Below are positions 52,127-62,702 of a DNA stretch of 64,000 nucleotides, in pieces. The notes under the pieces are model-generated. The model was not told where the DNA came from. It saw only the letters and a program-made list of their open reading frames with translations, and ran no database searches. The translations under genes were made by a program, and so were the position numbers. The stretch's first letter is position 1. Each line of letters opens with the position of its first letter. The DNA is from Clostridiales bacterium (GTDB lineage: Bacteria > Bacillota > Clostridia > Saccharofermentanales > Saccharofermentanaceae): contig JAFWMQ010000017.1 of the NCBI GenBank assembly GCA_017510605.1, positions 62,001 to 126,000 on the forward strand, read 5' to 3'.

Positions 52127-54049
52127 ATGAGAAAAATAGCTGTTTTTACATCTCATGTTTACGAGCAGATGTCCGGGCAGATGCAGAAGGGCATTATTGA
52201 TGCTGCAATGAAATTGGGTGTAAAAGTTATATTTTTCGCGAGTTTCGGAGATTCCTACAGCAGCAGGCAATACGGTGAATACTCAGGTTATGATGAGGGG
52301 GATACTGTATCTTTTGATATTCCCGATCTGAATACTTTTGACGGTGTTATAAAGATAACCACATATTTCAGCAAAGTAACGGAGAATCATCTTGAACAGA
52401 TATTAAGTGATATCAGCATTCCGGTTATAAATATCGGCGGTCTGGATGAAAAACGCTTAAATATCTGCTGTGACGACATTGCTACATTCAGCAGTGTAAT
52501 TGAACATCTTATAGAATGTCACGGATGCAAAGATATCTATCATCTGGCGGGTGAGCCGGGGCAGTTTTTTACTGAAGAACGATTGCATGCATATAAGAAT
52601 GTCCTTTTAGAACATGGTGTTCCTTATGACGAAGAGAAAGTCATATTCGGCAATCTGTGGTTTACCTGTGGTGAGCCTGCTCTTGAAGCTATTCTTGAAC
52701 ATTGCAGGAAAAACGGAAAGGAATACCCTGAAGCCATAGCATGCGCCAATGATTATTCTGCCGTTGGTCTGGTTAATGCCTGCAAGGCGAAAGGCATCAG
52801 AGTTCCCGAAGATATCATCGTTACCGGATTTGATGCTGTCTCGGAAGCATTGAATGGTTTTCCGACGATCACGACAGCAAGCCAGCCTTTGTATAAGTCC
52901 GGTTATCAGGCGATCGTAAAGATTCTTGATATGATCGACGGTGAGAAGATCACGGACAATATCCGCATTAAAGGCGAGCTGATACTCAATCAATCCTGCG
53001 GATGCAAAGAGAAAAATGTAGATAATATCGTTGATTTCAGAAGATCGTTCCTGAAGAGAATGGATAATACATTAGGCATCTCGCAGTCTACTACCAATCT
53101 GATGTTAAGTGTATCGAATGCAAAGACACTTGATGATTGCTTCAGGGAAGTATGCAAAAATGCGAAAACAGACAGCGGCTTTAAAGACATGATTATTTGT
53201 CTGGCTCCCGGATGGGACAAACAAAGGATAGTCGGTGATGATTTCCGTTATGAAGATGAAGAAATGACCATCGTAAACGGATATATCGGAGATAAAGAAG
53301 TTCCTTATCAGACGTTCAGGAAAAAGGCTGTCCTTCCTAAAGAACTGCTCGATGATCCTAATCCTTACTATATTTTCACGATCCATCATCTTCAGTATTA
53401 CATGGGATATCTGATAGTATCTCCTGACATAGATTTCCGCGAGCAGAAAGTGCTGCAGTCGTGGTTTGTTGATCTCGGCGTTATCCTTGAGAACAGACGT
53501 ATCCAGAGAGACCTTGAACTTACCGTATCCAGACTTGAATTCCTTTATAATAGGGATACTCTCACAGAAATATATAACCGCCGCGGATTGGAAGAATTCT
53601 TCAGAGAATATTTCGATGAATGCATAAGAAACAGAACAGGCTTGGCAGTCATCGGTTTTGATATGGATGATCTCAAAATGATCAATGATAATTACGGTCA
53701 TAATGAAGGTGACTACAGCCTTAAGACAATTGCTTATGCCATGATGAGATCGGCTGACGGGAACGAGATCTGCGCAAGAGCAGGCGGTGACGAGTTTATA
53801 GTATTGGCCAAGAACTATACGGAAGAAAAAGCAAAGCAGTTTATTGATAATGTCAGAAAAATCATCGCCAAAAAGGTTCTTTTGGATAACAAGCCTTATA
53901 AGCTAGAAGTAAGTGCCGGTGTCCACATTGAGTACCCAGAAAAATCATTCGAAGGCGATGCTCATAAGATTTTCGAGAGCTGTCTTAAAGACACTGACCG
54001 TAATATGTATGAGGAAAAGAGACAGCATAAAGCCGTCAGAGACGGGTAG
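52127..54049 (+). CDS. Periplasmic-binding-protein-like sensor fused to a GGDEF diguanylate cyclase
   Basis: 640 residues, no membrane segment or signal. Residues about 1-290 have the LacI/GalR sugar-binding fold (IAVFTSHVYEQMSGQMQKGI, CANDYSAVGLVNACKAKGIRVPEDIIVTGFDAV) but no helix-turn-helix. Residues about 300-470 look GAF-like. The GGDEF domain (about 475-630) has NRRGLEEFF, FDMDDLKMINDNYGHNEGD and an intact AGGDEF loop. A cytoplasmic sugar signal could thus set c-di-GMP level. No ribosome site; TATTAT ends seven bases before the ATG. The glycogen operon follows. Confidence 0.9.
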   Translation: MRKIAVFTSHVYEQMSGQMQKGIIDAAMKLGVKVIFFASFGDSYSSRQYGEYSGYDEGDTVSFDIPDLNTFDGVIKITTYFSKVTENHLEQILSDISIPVINIGGLDEKRLNICCDDIATFSSVIEHLIECHGCKDIYHLAGEPGQFFTEERLHAYKNVLLEHGVPYDEEKVIFGNLWFTCGEPALEAILEHCRKNGKEYPEAIACANDYSAVGLVNACKAKGIRVPEDIIVTGFDAVSEALNGFPTITTASQPLYKSGYQAIVKILDMIDGEKITDNIRIKGELILNQSCGCKEKNVDNIVDFRRSFLKRMDNTLGISQSTTNLMLSVSNAKTLDDCFREVCKNAKTDSGFKDMIICLAPGWDKQRIVGDDFRYEDEEMTIVNGYIGDKEVPYQTFRKKAVLPKELLDDPNPYYIFTIHHLQYYMGYLIVSPDIDFREQKVLQSWFVDLGVILENRRIQRDLELTVSRLEFLYNRDTLTEIYNRRGLEEFFREYFDECIRNRTGLAVIGFDMDDLKMINDNYGHNEGDYSLKTIAYAMMRSADGNEICARAGGDEFIVLAKNYTEEKAKQFIDNVRKIIAKKVLLDNKPYKLEVSAGVHIEYPEKSFEGDAHKIFESCLKDTDRNMYEEKRQHKAVRDG

Positions 54050-54138
54050 TGTTTGCTATCGACAACAGAATTTGTGGCGGTTATGTAAATTTTGCACAAA
54101 AGCAACGTCAAAATCACCCGCTTTTTTGTATTTTCGGA

Positions 54139-54166
54139 TGGTAAAATCTCAGATTTAGTTTATAAT
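54139..54166 (+). promoter_or_regulatory. Possible promoters of the glycogen operon
   Basis: TGGTAAAAT (54139-54147) and TATAAT (54161-54166) lie 90-115 bases before glgB, neither with a clear -35. The remainder of the gap, to 54256, contains no gene. Confidence 0.4.
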
Positions 54167-54256
54167 ATCTGTTATTAAGGGCTATGGTCCTCAAATTTTG
54201 ACGCGCAAATTTGTTGGGGCGTCAATAATAAATGACAGGGAGGCTGAGCTACATCA

Positions 54257-56305
54257 ATGGATGCTGCTTATTTATTCAACAAGGGCGAGAACTATATGAG
54301 CTATAAGTTTCTCGGTGCTCATCCTTATGAGGACGAGAACGGAAAAGGCTTTATATTCCGCGTGTGGGCTCCTAAAGCAAGAATGGTCAGCGTTATGGGT
54401 GATTTCAATGACTGGGATCCCAACGGCTGCCAGATGTTCATGTTGGGTAAGACCGGAATTTGGGAACAGAAAGTGCCTGATGCACAACAGTGGGACAGAT
54501 ATAAATACAGAATCATCGGTGCAGATAACAGGATCTATGAGAAGGGAGATCCTTACGCAAGGCATTTCGAGACAAGACCGAATAATGCTTCGATAATATA
54601 TGATCCTGATGATTATATCTGGAATGACGATGAATTTGTAAAGAACCGTAAAGATGCGCTGGCACCTAAACCGATCAACATCTATGAGATACATCTGGGT
54701 TCATGGAGAAGGCATCCGGACGGGAATTTCTTCACTTACCGTGAATTGGCTATAGATCTTGCAGATTACTGCAAGAAGATGCACTACACGCATATCGAGC
54801 TTATGCCTATCTTAGAGCATCCCCTGGATGATTCATGGGGCTATCAGGTAACCGGTTATTATGCCGTTACTTCAAGATTCGGAACTCCGGCTGATTTTAA
54901 GTTCATGGTCGATGTTCTTCACCAGAACGGAATCTCGGTAATTCTCGACTGGGTTCCTGCTCACTTCCCGAAGAATATGGAAGGTCTCGTCAGATTCGAC
55001 GGAACTCCTTGTTATGAATATTCTGATCCGCGGATCGGTGAACACAGGGAGTGGGGCACTTATGTTTTCGATTATTCGAAAAATGAAGTTATCTCGTTCC
55101 TGATTTCCAATGCGGTTTTCTGGATCGATGAATTCCATTTGGACGGTATCCGTGTTGATGCAGTATCTTCAATGCTTTACAGGGATTACGGAAGACAGCA
55201 GTATATTCCGAATAAATACGGCGGCAACGAGAATCTTGAAGCAATAGATTTCTTTAAGACGCTTAACTATACGATCCGCAAGAATTATCCTCATGCAATG
55301 CTGATCGCAGAGGAGTCCACAGCATGGCCGAAGGTATCTCATCCCGTTGAATACGGCGGACTTGGATTCACTCATAAGTGGAACATGGGCTGGATGCACG
55401 ATACCCTGGATTATTTCTCAACGGATTCTTATGCGAGAGCATGGCATCACGATGAATTCTGTTTCTCGATGATGTATGCGTTTTCAGAGAATTACATCCT
55501 CAGCCTTTCCCACGATGAGGTAGTTCACGGTAAGCATTCACTGATCGATAAGATGCCCGGAGATATCTGGCGCAAATTCGCATCGCTCCGTACCATGATG
55601 CTCTACCAGATCAGCCATCCGGGCGGAAAGCTTAACTTCATGGGCGCAGAGTTCGGCCAGTTTATCGAATGGCGTTTCTATGAACAGCTCGAGTGGTTCC
55701 TGCTTGATTATGAATCACACCGTCTGCTGCAGAATTTCAACAGTGAACTCAACAAATTCTATGTTGAGAATCCGCAGCTCTGGGAAGATGACCATACGTG
55801 GGCAGGTTTTGAATGGATCGCTGCAGATGATACGAAGAATAACGTATTTATCTATAAGAGATCATGTCCTGACCCCAAGCGGAATGATATCTATGTTGCT
55901 CTCAACATGGTTCCGCAGCCTCTCGAAGGCTATGAGATGCCGGTCTATGAACTTGGAACATATAAGATCGTTTTCAATACGGACGATATGTGCCACGGCG
56001 GTTCGGGATATCCCACTGCAACTGATTTGAACGGCTGTTTCGAAGCAATCGACGAACCGCTTAACGGCAAGCCGTATCACGTTAAGATCAATCTTCCTCC
56101 TCTTGCAGGAATCTATTTCATGAAGGTGAAGGATCCTGTTAAGAAGAAGGCAAAGAAACCTGCAGAAAAGAAATCTGCTGCTAAACCCGCAGCAAAGAAG
56201 GCGGCAGTAAAGACTGCTGCCAAGAAGCCCGCAAAGAAAGAGACTGCAGTTAAGAAAGCAGCTCCTTCTAAAAAGGCTGACACGAAAACAAAGAAGACAA
56301 AATAA
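54257..56305 (+). CDS. glgB: 1,4-alpha-glucan branching enzyme with Lys/Ala-rich tail
   Basis: 682 residues. It moves alpha-1,4 chain ends to alpha-1,6 branch points in glycogen. Order: CBM48-like N-domain (FRVWAPKARMVSVMGDFNDW), GH13 barrel with HIELMPILEHP, DWVPAHFP, GIRVDAVSSMLY (nucleophile Asp), AEESTAWP (acid Glu), LSHDEVVHGK, then a C-terminal beta domain. After about residue 622 comes an extra 60-residue tail of KKAKKPA, AAKKAAV and KKAD units, absent from ordinary GlgB. LFNKGENYMSYKFLGAHP is the usual clostridial start. GGGAGG lies 13 bases before the ATG. Confidence 0.96.
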   Translation: MDAAYLFNKGENYMSYKFLGAHPYEDENGKGFIFRVWAPKARMVSVMGDFNDWDPNGCQMFMLGKTGIWEQKVPDAQQWDRYKYRIIGADNRIYEKGDPYARHFETRPNNASIIYDPDDYIWNDDEFVKNRKDALAPKPINIYEIHLGSWRRHPDGNFFTYRELAIDLADYCKKMHYTHIELMPILEHPLDDSWGYQVTGYYAVTSRFGTPADFKFMVDVLHQNGISVILDWVPAHFPKNMEGLVRFDGTPCYEYSDPRIGEHREWGTYVFDYSKNEVISFLISNAVFWIDEFHLDGIRVDAVSSMLYRDYGRQQYIPNKYGGNENLEAIDFFKTLNYTIRKNYPHAMLIAEESTAWPKVSHPVEYGGLGFTHKWNMGWMHDTLDYFSTDSYARAWHHDEFCFSMMYAFSENYILSLSHDEVVHGKHSLIDKMPGDIWRKFASLRTMMLYQISHPGGKLNFMGAEFGQFIEWRFYEQLEWFLLDYESHRLLQNFNSELNKFYVENPQLWEDDHTWAGFEWIAADDTKNNVFIYKRSCPDPKRNDIYVALNMVPQPLEGYEMPVYELGTYKIVFNTDDMCHGGSGYPTATDLNGCFEAIDEPLNGKPYHVKINLPPLAGIYFMKVKDPVKKKAKKPAEKKSAAKPAAKKAAVKTAAKKPAKKETAVKKAAPSKKADTKTKKTK

Positions 56306-56329
56306 GCTCATATACGGAGGTAGTTCATT

Positions 56330-57589
56330 ATGGCAAGAACTGAAGTCGTTGCGATGATACTCGCGGGAGGACAGGGAAGCAGACTCGGTGTACTGACTAA
56401 GACAGTAGCTAAGCCGGCAGTACCTTTCGGAAGCCGTTACAGGATCATCGATTTCCCGCTTTCCAACTGCGTTAACTCAGGAATCGAGATAGTCGGTGTT
56501 CTTACTCAGTATCAGCCGCTGGCTCTTAATACTTACGTAGGTAACGGTCACCCTTGGGATCTCGACAGAAATAATGCCGGTGCTTATATCCTTCCGCCTT
56601 ATCAGAGTATAGCCGGATCTGTATGGTATAAGGGCACCGCAAACGCTATTTACCAGAATATGAGTTTTATTGATGATAACGATCCGGAATATGTCGTTAT
56701 CCTGTCAGGCGACCATATCTACAAGATGGACTATGCCGCTATGCTGAAGGCCCATATCGATAAGGGTGCGGATGCAACCATCGCGGTTTATGAGGTGCCG
56801 TGGGAAGAAGCTCCGAGATTCGGTATTCTTAATACGAAGGAAGACGATATTATCGAAGAGTTCGATGAGAAGCCCGCAAAGCCGAAGAGCAATCTTGCTT
56901 CAATGGGTGTTTATATCTTTACATGGAGCGTTTTAAGACAGGCCCTTATCGAAGATGAGGCTGATCCTGATTCAGCTAATGACTTTGGTAAGAATATCGT
57001 TCCGAATCTCCTTGGCCAGGGTAAAAAGCTCTGCGCTTACAGGTTCTCCGGTTATTGGAAGGACGTAGGAACTATTTCCTCCTTATGGGAGACAAATATG
57101 GATATCCTCGATAAACCTGAAGATATCAACCTGGTCGACAGATCATGGAAGATCTTCTCGAGAAACCCTGTTAAGCCGTCTCACTTCATTGGTTCAGGCG
57201 CAAAGGTCAAGAATTCGGCTCTTACGGACGGCTGCCGTATCTTTGGTGATGTAGAGCATTCAGTGCTTTCCGAATCAGTTATCGTTGAGAAGGGGGCAAT
57301 AGTTAAGGACTGTGTGCTCATGCCGGGCGTTGTAGTCAAGGAAGGAGCTCATATCGAGCGCTGCATCATTGATGCCGGAACAATAATCGGCAAGAATGTG
57401 CAGGCAGGTAATTTCGTTGAAGGCGAAGGACCTTACACGAATCACAAGATCTGTTCCGAAGGCATCTGTGTTTTCGAGCGCGGTCTGACGATAAGAGAAG
57501 GTTCCGTGATCCCGGCAAACAGCATGGTCGATACAGCCGTTGAAGTCCCTGAGGACTGCGACATCATCGAGTCGACTTTCAGAGCATGA
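56330..57589 (+). CDS. glgC: Glucose-1-phosphate adenylyltransferase
   Basis: 419 residues. It makes ADP-glucose, the committed step of glycogen synthesis. Seen: [45 protein letters not shown], and a C-terminal left-handed beta-helix ([18 protein letters not shown]). ACGGAGG precedes the ATG, 24 bases after glgB. It is expected to pair with GlgD. Confidence 0.97.
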   Translation: MARTEVVAMILAGGQGSRLGVLTKTVAKPAVPFGSRYRIIDFPLSNCVNSGIEIVGVLTQYQPLALNTYVGNGHPWDLDRNNAGAYILPPYQSIAGSVWYKGTANAIYQNMSFIDDNDPEYVVILSGDHIYKMDYAAMLKAHIDKGADATIAVYEVPWEEAPRFGILNTKEDDIIEEFDEKPAKPKSNLASMGVYIFTWSVLRQALIEDEADPDSANDFGKNIVPNLLGQGKKLCAYRFSGYWKDVGTISSLWETNMDILDKPEDINLVDRSWKIFSRNPVKPSHFIGSGAKVKNSALTDGCRIFGDVEHSVLSESVIVEKGAIVKDCVLMPGVVVKEGAHIERCIIDAGTIIGKNVQAGNFVEGEGPYTNHKICSEGICVFERGLTIREGSVIPANSMVDTAVEVPEDCDIIESTFRA

Positions 57590-57609
57590 GGTAAAGGAGA
57601 TTAAGACAT

Positions 57610-58719
57610 ATGTTTAATAATGCAATGGGGCTTATCTTAGCCGACAACAAAAAGATATCTCTGGGCGAGCTCTCCAATCCTCGCGCGCTTTCCGCAATGC
57701 CTTTCGGCGGAAGATACAGGATCATTGACTTTATGCTTTCCAACATGGTCAATTCCGGAGTTAAGAATGTAGGTCTTCTTACTTACAACAAATACAAGTC
57801 ATTGATGGACCACCTCGGAACCGGAGGAGCATGGTCTTTGGACAGAAAGAATGACGGTCTTCACATCCTGCCGCCTTATGTTAATTCTGAGGCTACCAGC
57901 ATCAGTTCCGATGAGGAACTTACAGGCGTCATCGATTTTTTGAGACAGTCCAGAACACCTTATGTAATCGTCTCCGGAGCAAATGTTATCCTTAACACGA
58001 CTTTTGATAATTTCATTAAGTCACATGAGGAATCCGGTGCTGATATCTCCGTAATGTATAACCGCGACGGGACAAAGTACGGAAGCCCTTCTTATATCCT
58101 TGATATCGATGACGATGGATTCGTAAGAGATATGCTGTACAATCCTACAAAGGCTACGTCGCAGAGATGCTCTCTTGCGATCCTCTGCCTCAGGAGAGAT
58201 CTACTTATTGACATCCTCGCCCGTCAGATGGCGCACGGCCAGAGCCACTTCGGAATCCACTCCATCGTTAAGCTTTTCGATGAGTTCAAGGTGCACGGAT
58301 TCGAGTATTCGGGTGTGGCATTAAGGATCAATAACGTACAGGGCTATTTCAATGCGTCCATGTCGCTCCTTACAGATTCAGTCAGGAACGACCTCTTCTG
58401 GAGCGGAAAGCCTATCTATACAAAGGTCAAGGACGAAGCACCGACACTTTATTTCGACAATGCCGAGATGAGCGATTCGATCGTATCAGACGGCTGCCGC
58501 ATCTATGGTAAGGTTGAAAGTTCAGTTATATTCAGAAGTGTTACGATCGCGAAAAATACCACGATCAAGAATTGCGTTATCATGCAGGACGTTCACATCT
58601 CCGAGAACTGCCACCTTGAGAATGTAATCCTCGATAAGAACGCTTTCGTAAGACCGGGCGTAAGACTTGTCGGACATCCCGACTATCCTATCGTTATAGG
58701 AAAAGGAGCAGGTATCTGA
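57610..58719 (+). CDS. glgD: GlgD, GlgC-like regulatory subunit
   Basis: 369 residues. Nucleotidyltransferase fold like GlgC (AMPFGGRYRIIDFMLSNMVNSG and a C-terminal beta-helix) but with a degenerate N-terminal nucleotide loop (LILADNKKISLGEL in place of AGGxGxRL). In Bacillota GlgD joins GlgC to form a more active enzyme. AAAGGAG precedes the ATG. Confidence 0.96.
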   Translation: MFNNAMGLILADNKKISLGELSNPRALSAMPFGGRYRIIDFMLSNMVNSGVKNVGLLTYNKYKSLMDHLGTGGAWSLDRKNDGLHILPPYVNSEATSISSDEELTGVIDFLRQSRTPYVIVSGANVILNTTFDNFIKSHEESGADISVMYNRDGTKYGSPSYILDIDDDGFVRDMLYNPTKATSQRCSLAILCLRRDLLIDILARQMAHGQSHFGIHSIVKLFDEFKVHGFEYSGVALRINNVQGYFNASMSLLTDSVRNDLFWSGKPIYTKVKDEAPTLYFDNAEMSDSIVSDGCRIYGKVESSVIFRSVTIAKNTTIKNCVIMQDVHISENCHLENVILDKNAFVRPGVRLVGHPDYPIVIGKGAGI

Positions 58720-58721
58720 TT

Positions 58722-60398
58722 ATGGAAAAGACTATCAAAGTATTATTCACATCGTCTGAATGCAGTCCGTTTGTTAAAGTAGGCGGTCTTGCAGATGTTG
58801 TAGGAAGTCTGCCAGTTGAACTCAATAAGCAGGGCGTAGATGCGCGTGTCATTATACCGTTGTACAAGAAGATCAAAGTCAAGTACAGCGATAAGCTCCA
58901 CTTCCTTGGCTGGAAGATGGTGCATATGGGATGGCGTTCGCTCTATGCAGGACTTTTCTCTCTTGAATTAAACGGCGTTATTTTCTATTTCATCGATAAC
59001 GAGTACTATTTCAACTTTGATCAGATCTATGTTGATTATGTTTTCGATATCGAGCGTTATTGCTTCTATCAGAGAGCAGTTCTTGATTTCATGGGAGACT
59101 TCATGGATTTTGAGCCGAATGTCCTCCATTGCAATGACTGGCAGACAGGAATGATGCCTATGCTTCTTGACTGCCACTTCAAGAAGAACGGTTATCACAC
59201 TAATGTCCAGACTGTCTATACTATCCACAACCTTAAGTATCAGGGTGTTCATTCTATTGATGTAGTCAGAGAGATGCTGGATCTTCCTGACGATTACTTA
59301 AGAGAGGATTTCTGCATTAAGGATAAGGCTATCAACTTCATGAAGGCGGGTATCGTTTTCTCGAATTCAGTTACGACTGTATCACCGACATATGCCTATG
59401 AGATCATGACTGACTATTACGGTGAAGGCCTCAACTATACTCTGCAGAAGTACGCTTATAAGGTATCAGGTATCATCAACGGCATGAATGAAATGGAATA
59501 CAATCCTGCAACTGATGATAAGATCCCGATGAAGTATTCGATCAAGAATTACAAAGAAGGAAAGGCGGCCTGCAAGAAGTCTTTGCAGGAACAGCTTAAT
59601 CTTGATGTTAATCCCGGGGCTCCTCTTTGCGCAATGATCTCGAGACTCGTAGACCAGAAGGGATTGGATCTCCTGCTTTACGTTCTCGAGGAAATGCTCT
59701 ATGACGGTATGCAGGTCGTTATTCTCGGTACAGGTGATCCGTACTATGAGAGAGCCCTTGCAGATATTGCTTCACGCAATCCGGGTAAGATGTGCGCATG
59801 CATTGATTTCGACAGCGGACTTGCCCATACGATCTACGCGGCTTCCGATATCTTCCTTATGCCGAGTATCTTTGAACCATGCGGTCTTTCACAGCTTTGC
59901 TCGATGGCATACGGTTCTGTTCCGGTTGTAAGAGAAACGGGCGGCCTTAAGGATACCGTTACCCCTTATAACGAATATACTGGCGAAGGCAACGGCTTTT
60001 CGTTTGCGAATATCAATGCGCATGAGTTCCTTTTTGTTACTAAGTATGCTGCTGACATTTACCGTCATCAGAAGGATATTTGGGATAAGCTCATTGAAGC
60101 CGGAATGAAGGGTGATTACTCGTGGAAGAAGAGCGCCGGAGAGTATGCCGGACTTTATTCCCTCATTACGGGTATTGCAAAAGCTGAACCTGATCCTGAG
60201 CCGGTAAAGCCTGCAAAGAAGGTATCTTCCGAGAAGAAGAGCGCACCGGCAGAGAAGAAGGCTGCTGAGAAAAAGCCTGAAGCAAAAAAGACAACTGCCA
60301 AAAAGGCTCCCGCAAAGAAAGAAGCAGCTAAGAAGCCTGCAAATAATCCTGTAAAGGATCCGGAGAAGAAGCCTGAAGAGAAGGAGAAGAAAGACTGA
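58722..60398 (+). CDS. glgA: Glycogen synthase with Lys/Ala-rich tail
   Basis: 558 residues. It adds glucose from ADP-glucose to the growing chain. GT5 marks: SSECSPFVKVGGLADVVGSLP (ADP-binding KxGGL), HCNDWQTGMMPM, SRLVDQKGLDLL, and MPSIFEPCGLSQLCSMAYGSVPVVRETGGLKDTV. The usual protein ends near residue 485; the last 70 residues are a charged tail of KKAPAKK and EKKPEAKK units, similar in style to GlgB and PPK1. It begins two bases after glgD and its stop overlaps the next ATG. Confidence 0.97.
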   Translation: MEKTIKVLFTSSECSPFVKVGGLADVVGSLPVELNKQGVDARVIIPLYKKIKVKYSDKLHFLGWKMVHMGWRSLYAGLFSLELNGVIFYFIDNEYYFNFDQIYVDYVFDIERYCFYQRAVLDFMGDFMDFEPNVLHCNDWQTGMMPMLLDCHFKKNGYHTNVQTVYTIHNLKYQGVHSIDVVREMLDLPDDYLREDFCIKDKAINFMKAGIVFSNSVTTVSPTYAYEIMTDYYGEGLNYTLQKYAYKVSGIINGMNEMEYNPATDDKIPMKYSIKNYKEGKAACKKSLQEQLNLDVNPGAPLCAMISRLVDQKGLDLLLYVLEEMLYDGMQVVILGTGDPYYERALADIASRNPGKMCACIDFDSGLAHTIYAASDIFLMPSIFEPCGLSQLCSMAYGSVPVVRETGGLKDTVTPYNEYTGEGNGFSFANINAHEFLFVTKYAADIYRHQKDIWDKLIEAGMKGDYSWKKSAGEYAGLYSLITGIAKAEPDPEPVKPAKKVSSEKKSAPAEKKAAEKKPEAKKTTAKKAPAKKEAAKKPANNPVKDPEKKPEEKEKKD

Positions 60399-62530
60399 TG
60401 CCTTCTTTGAAGACACAGAATGATTCAAAAGGTTTAAACAGGGCGCGGTGCATTCATGCATCGCGCCTTCCTGAGTACAGGCTTCCGTTCGGCGCAAGAC
60501 CTGCCGGTTCTTATGTGGAGATCTTTTTCGACTGCTTCAAAGAAGCAACAAACGTAACGTTCTGCTATACGTATGGTCTCTACAGTTTTTCTTATCATGA
60601 GGAGCCGATGTATTCGGTATCGGGGCTTGGAAGATATCATGTTAATCTTATGCTTCCGTCAGAGCCTTCGATCCTTTTCTATTGGTTCAGATTTAATGTG
60701 CCGGGAGATCTTGAGGACCTGCAGGAAGAATTTAAAGTGTCCGGTGAAGACGACAATCCCGCTCCTGATATCACGCTCTACTATGGGGCAGGTATGGATA
60801 CCAAGGATGGAGAGGGTACCATTTATACTTGTCCGCCGAGAGTAGGCGTGGATGAAGATAAATATCCTTTTGCTTTCCAGATAACGGTCTATAACAAAGA
60901 CTTTAAGACACCCGGTTTCCTTAAGGGTGCCATGATGTATCAGATCTTTCCCGACAGGTTTGCCAGAGACCATTCTTTCAGTTATGAGAGACTGACAGGA
61001 ACCGATGCGAGACAGGAGCGTATCTATCACGAGGACTGGTATGAGGATGTCGATACAAAGGGTAAGCCGGAGACAGGTTATCTTGCATGCGATTTCTACG
61101 GCGGAAGTCTTAAGGGAATCGAAGAAAAGCTTGATTACCTGAAGGAATTGGGAATCAATGTCCTGTATTTGAATCCTATCTTTGAAGCCAGATCTTCACA
61201 CAGATATGACACAGCTGATTATCTTAATGTTGATCCGATTCTTGGCGGTACTGCGGCTTTCATGAGTCTTGCTGATGCCTGCAAAGAGCGCGGCATTAAG
61301 ATCGTCCTTGATGGTGTATTCAGTCACACCGGTGCTGATTCTAAATATTTCAATAAGTTTGACAGATATGAGGGTGTTGGCGCCTACAAAGCATTTAATG
61401 AAGGGGAGGAGAGCCGTTACCGCTCCTGGTATAACTTCTTCAGGAATGAGGACGGTTCAGTCGGATACGATTCCTGGTGGGGTTTTCCGGATCTCCCGAA
61501 CATTAATGAAGATGATCTGTCATACCGCAACTTCATCTTCGGCAAAGATGGAGTGGTAGACACATGGACTTCAAGAGGCTCTGCCGGTTTCAGACTGGAT
61601 GTATCTGATGAATTGCCGGATAGTTTTATCAGGCAGATGAGACAGACGGTCAAGGAGAAGACGAACGGTGAGGGCGCCGTGATCGGCGAGGTTTGGGAAG
61701 ATGCTTCGAATAAATGCAGTTACGGTTCCTACCGTGACTTTATGCTCGGCAACACCCACGATTCTGTGATGGGCTATACGTTCAGACATATTATCCTTGA
61801 TTTCCTGTGCGGATATATCGATGCCGATATTGCGGATTCAAGGCTTGAAGGTTTCCGCGAAAGGTATCCGAAGGAAGCTTATTATGCGATGATGAACCTT
61901 GTTTCTTCACATGATGTTCCGCGTATAATGACTGCGCTTTCAAGACCTGAGGATACGGATGACAGAGATGTCCAGCGCGGTTTTAAGGTCGATAAGAAAT
62001 ACTATGATATCATCTCGTCGCTCTCGAAAATGGCCTTTGCATTCCAAACGGGTTATATAGGCGCTTCGTGTATCTATTATGGTGACGAAGTTCTTATGGA
62101 AGGATATAAGGATCCTTTCAACAGAAGGACATATCCCTGGAACAGACTTGATCAGAGACAGCAGGATGCTCTCGCTTATTTCAGGCGGATCGCAAGGTTA
62201 AGGACAGAGAACGCCTGTCTCCGTACAGGTTATTACAAGACTCTTATGGCCGGAGGCGGCTCCTTCGCATTTGTCAGATACCTGAAAGAGGGCCGCGATG
62301 CATTCGGAAATGAGGCATCCGGCAGCAGGGCGGTAGTGTTTATAATGAACAGATCGGATAAGCCTGTCCATGTGGACCTGACTGAACGCTACGGAAGTTT
62401 TGATTGTGTGCCTTCCGAGATCAACGGCGGGATACATCCCTTATCAGAACAGTTTATTCTGGGCGGAATCCTCGGAGGAACAAGACAGATCGGCATAAAA
62501 CCGTTTGGAACGGTGTTCGTAGTATATTAG
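60398..62530 (+). CDS. GH13 alpha-glucan hydrolase (neopullulanase/amylase-like)
   Basis: 710 residues. An N-terminal beta domain (about 1-160), then GH13 motifs: IVLDGVFSHTG, GFRLDVSDELP (nucleophile Asp), GEVWED (acid Glu), VSSHDVPRI, and a C-terminal beta domain with SRAVVFIMNRS. No signal peptide, so it works in the cytoplasm on glycogen or imported maltodextrins. Start and stop overlap by one base with glgA, so breakdown and synthesis are on one message. Confidence 0.93.
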   Translation: MPSLKTQNDSKGLNRARCIHASRLPEYRLPFGARPAGSYVEIFFDCFKEATNVTFCYTYGLYSFSYHEEPMYSVSGLGRYHVNLMLPSEPSILFYWFRFNVPGDLEDLQEEFKVSGEDDNPAPDITLYYGAGMDTKDGEGTIYTCPPRVGVDEDKYPFAFQITVYNKDFKTPGFLKGAMMYQIFPDRFARDHSFSYERLTGTDARQERIYHEDWYEDVDTKGKPETGYLACDFYGGSLKGIEEKLDYLKELGINVLYLNPIFEARSSHRYDTADYLNVDPILGGTAAFMSLADACKERGIKIVLDGVFSHTGADSKYFNKFDRYEGVGAYKAFNEGEESRYRSWYNFFRNEDGSVGYDSWWGFPDLPNINEDDLSYRNFIFGKDGVVDTWTSRGSAGFRLDVSDELPDSFIRQMRQTVKEKTNGEGAVIGEVWEDASNKCSYGSYRDFMLGNTHDSVMGYTFRHIILDFLCGYIDADIADSRLEGFRERYPKEAYYAMMNLVSSHDVPRIMTALSRPEDTDDRDVQRGFKVDKKYYDIISSLSKMAFAFQTGYIGASCIYYGDEVLMEGYKDPFNRRTYPWNRLDQRQQDALAYFRRIARLRTENACLRTGYYKTLMAGGGSFAFVRYLKEGRDAFGNEASGSRAVVFIMNRSDKPVHVDLTERYGSFDCVPSEINGGIHPLSEQFILGGILGGTRQIGIKPFGTVFVVY

Positions 62531-62652
62531 AGGCTTGACAATTTGATATCCTAGAGTGCTGGTTTTCGGACATTTAAAGATATCAAGAAAATGTTAGCGG
62601 CCGGGCACTATTTTTATATTTAGATTTTTTAAAATAATGATAGAATAAATCT

Positions 62653-62669
62653 GCCGGCGGTTCGTCGGC
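62653..62669 (+). other. Short GC-rich hairpin in the capA leader
   Basis: GCCGGCG-GTT-CGTCGGC, seven pairs with a three-base loop, 34 bases before the capA start. Not followed by a true T-run; role unclear. The rest of the 62531-62702 gap shows nothing else. Confidence 0.35.
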
Positions 62670-62702
62670 ATTTCTACTTATTATGAAAGGCAGAACCTGT
62701 AA

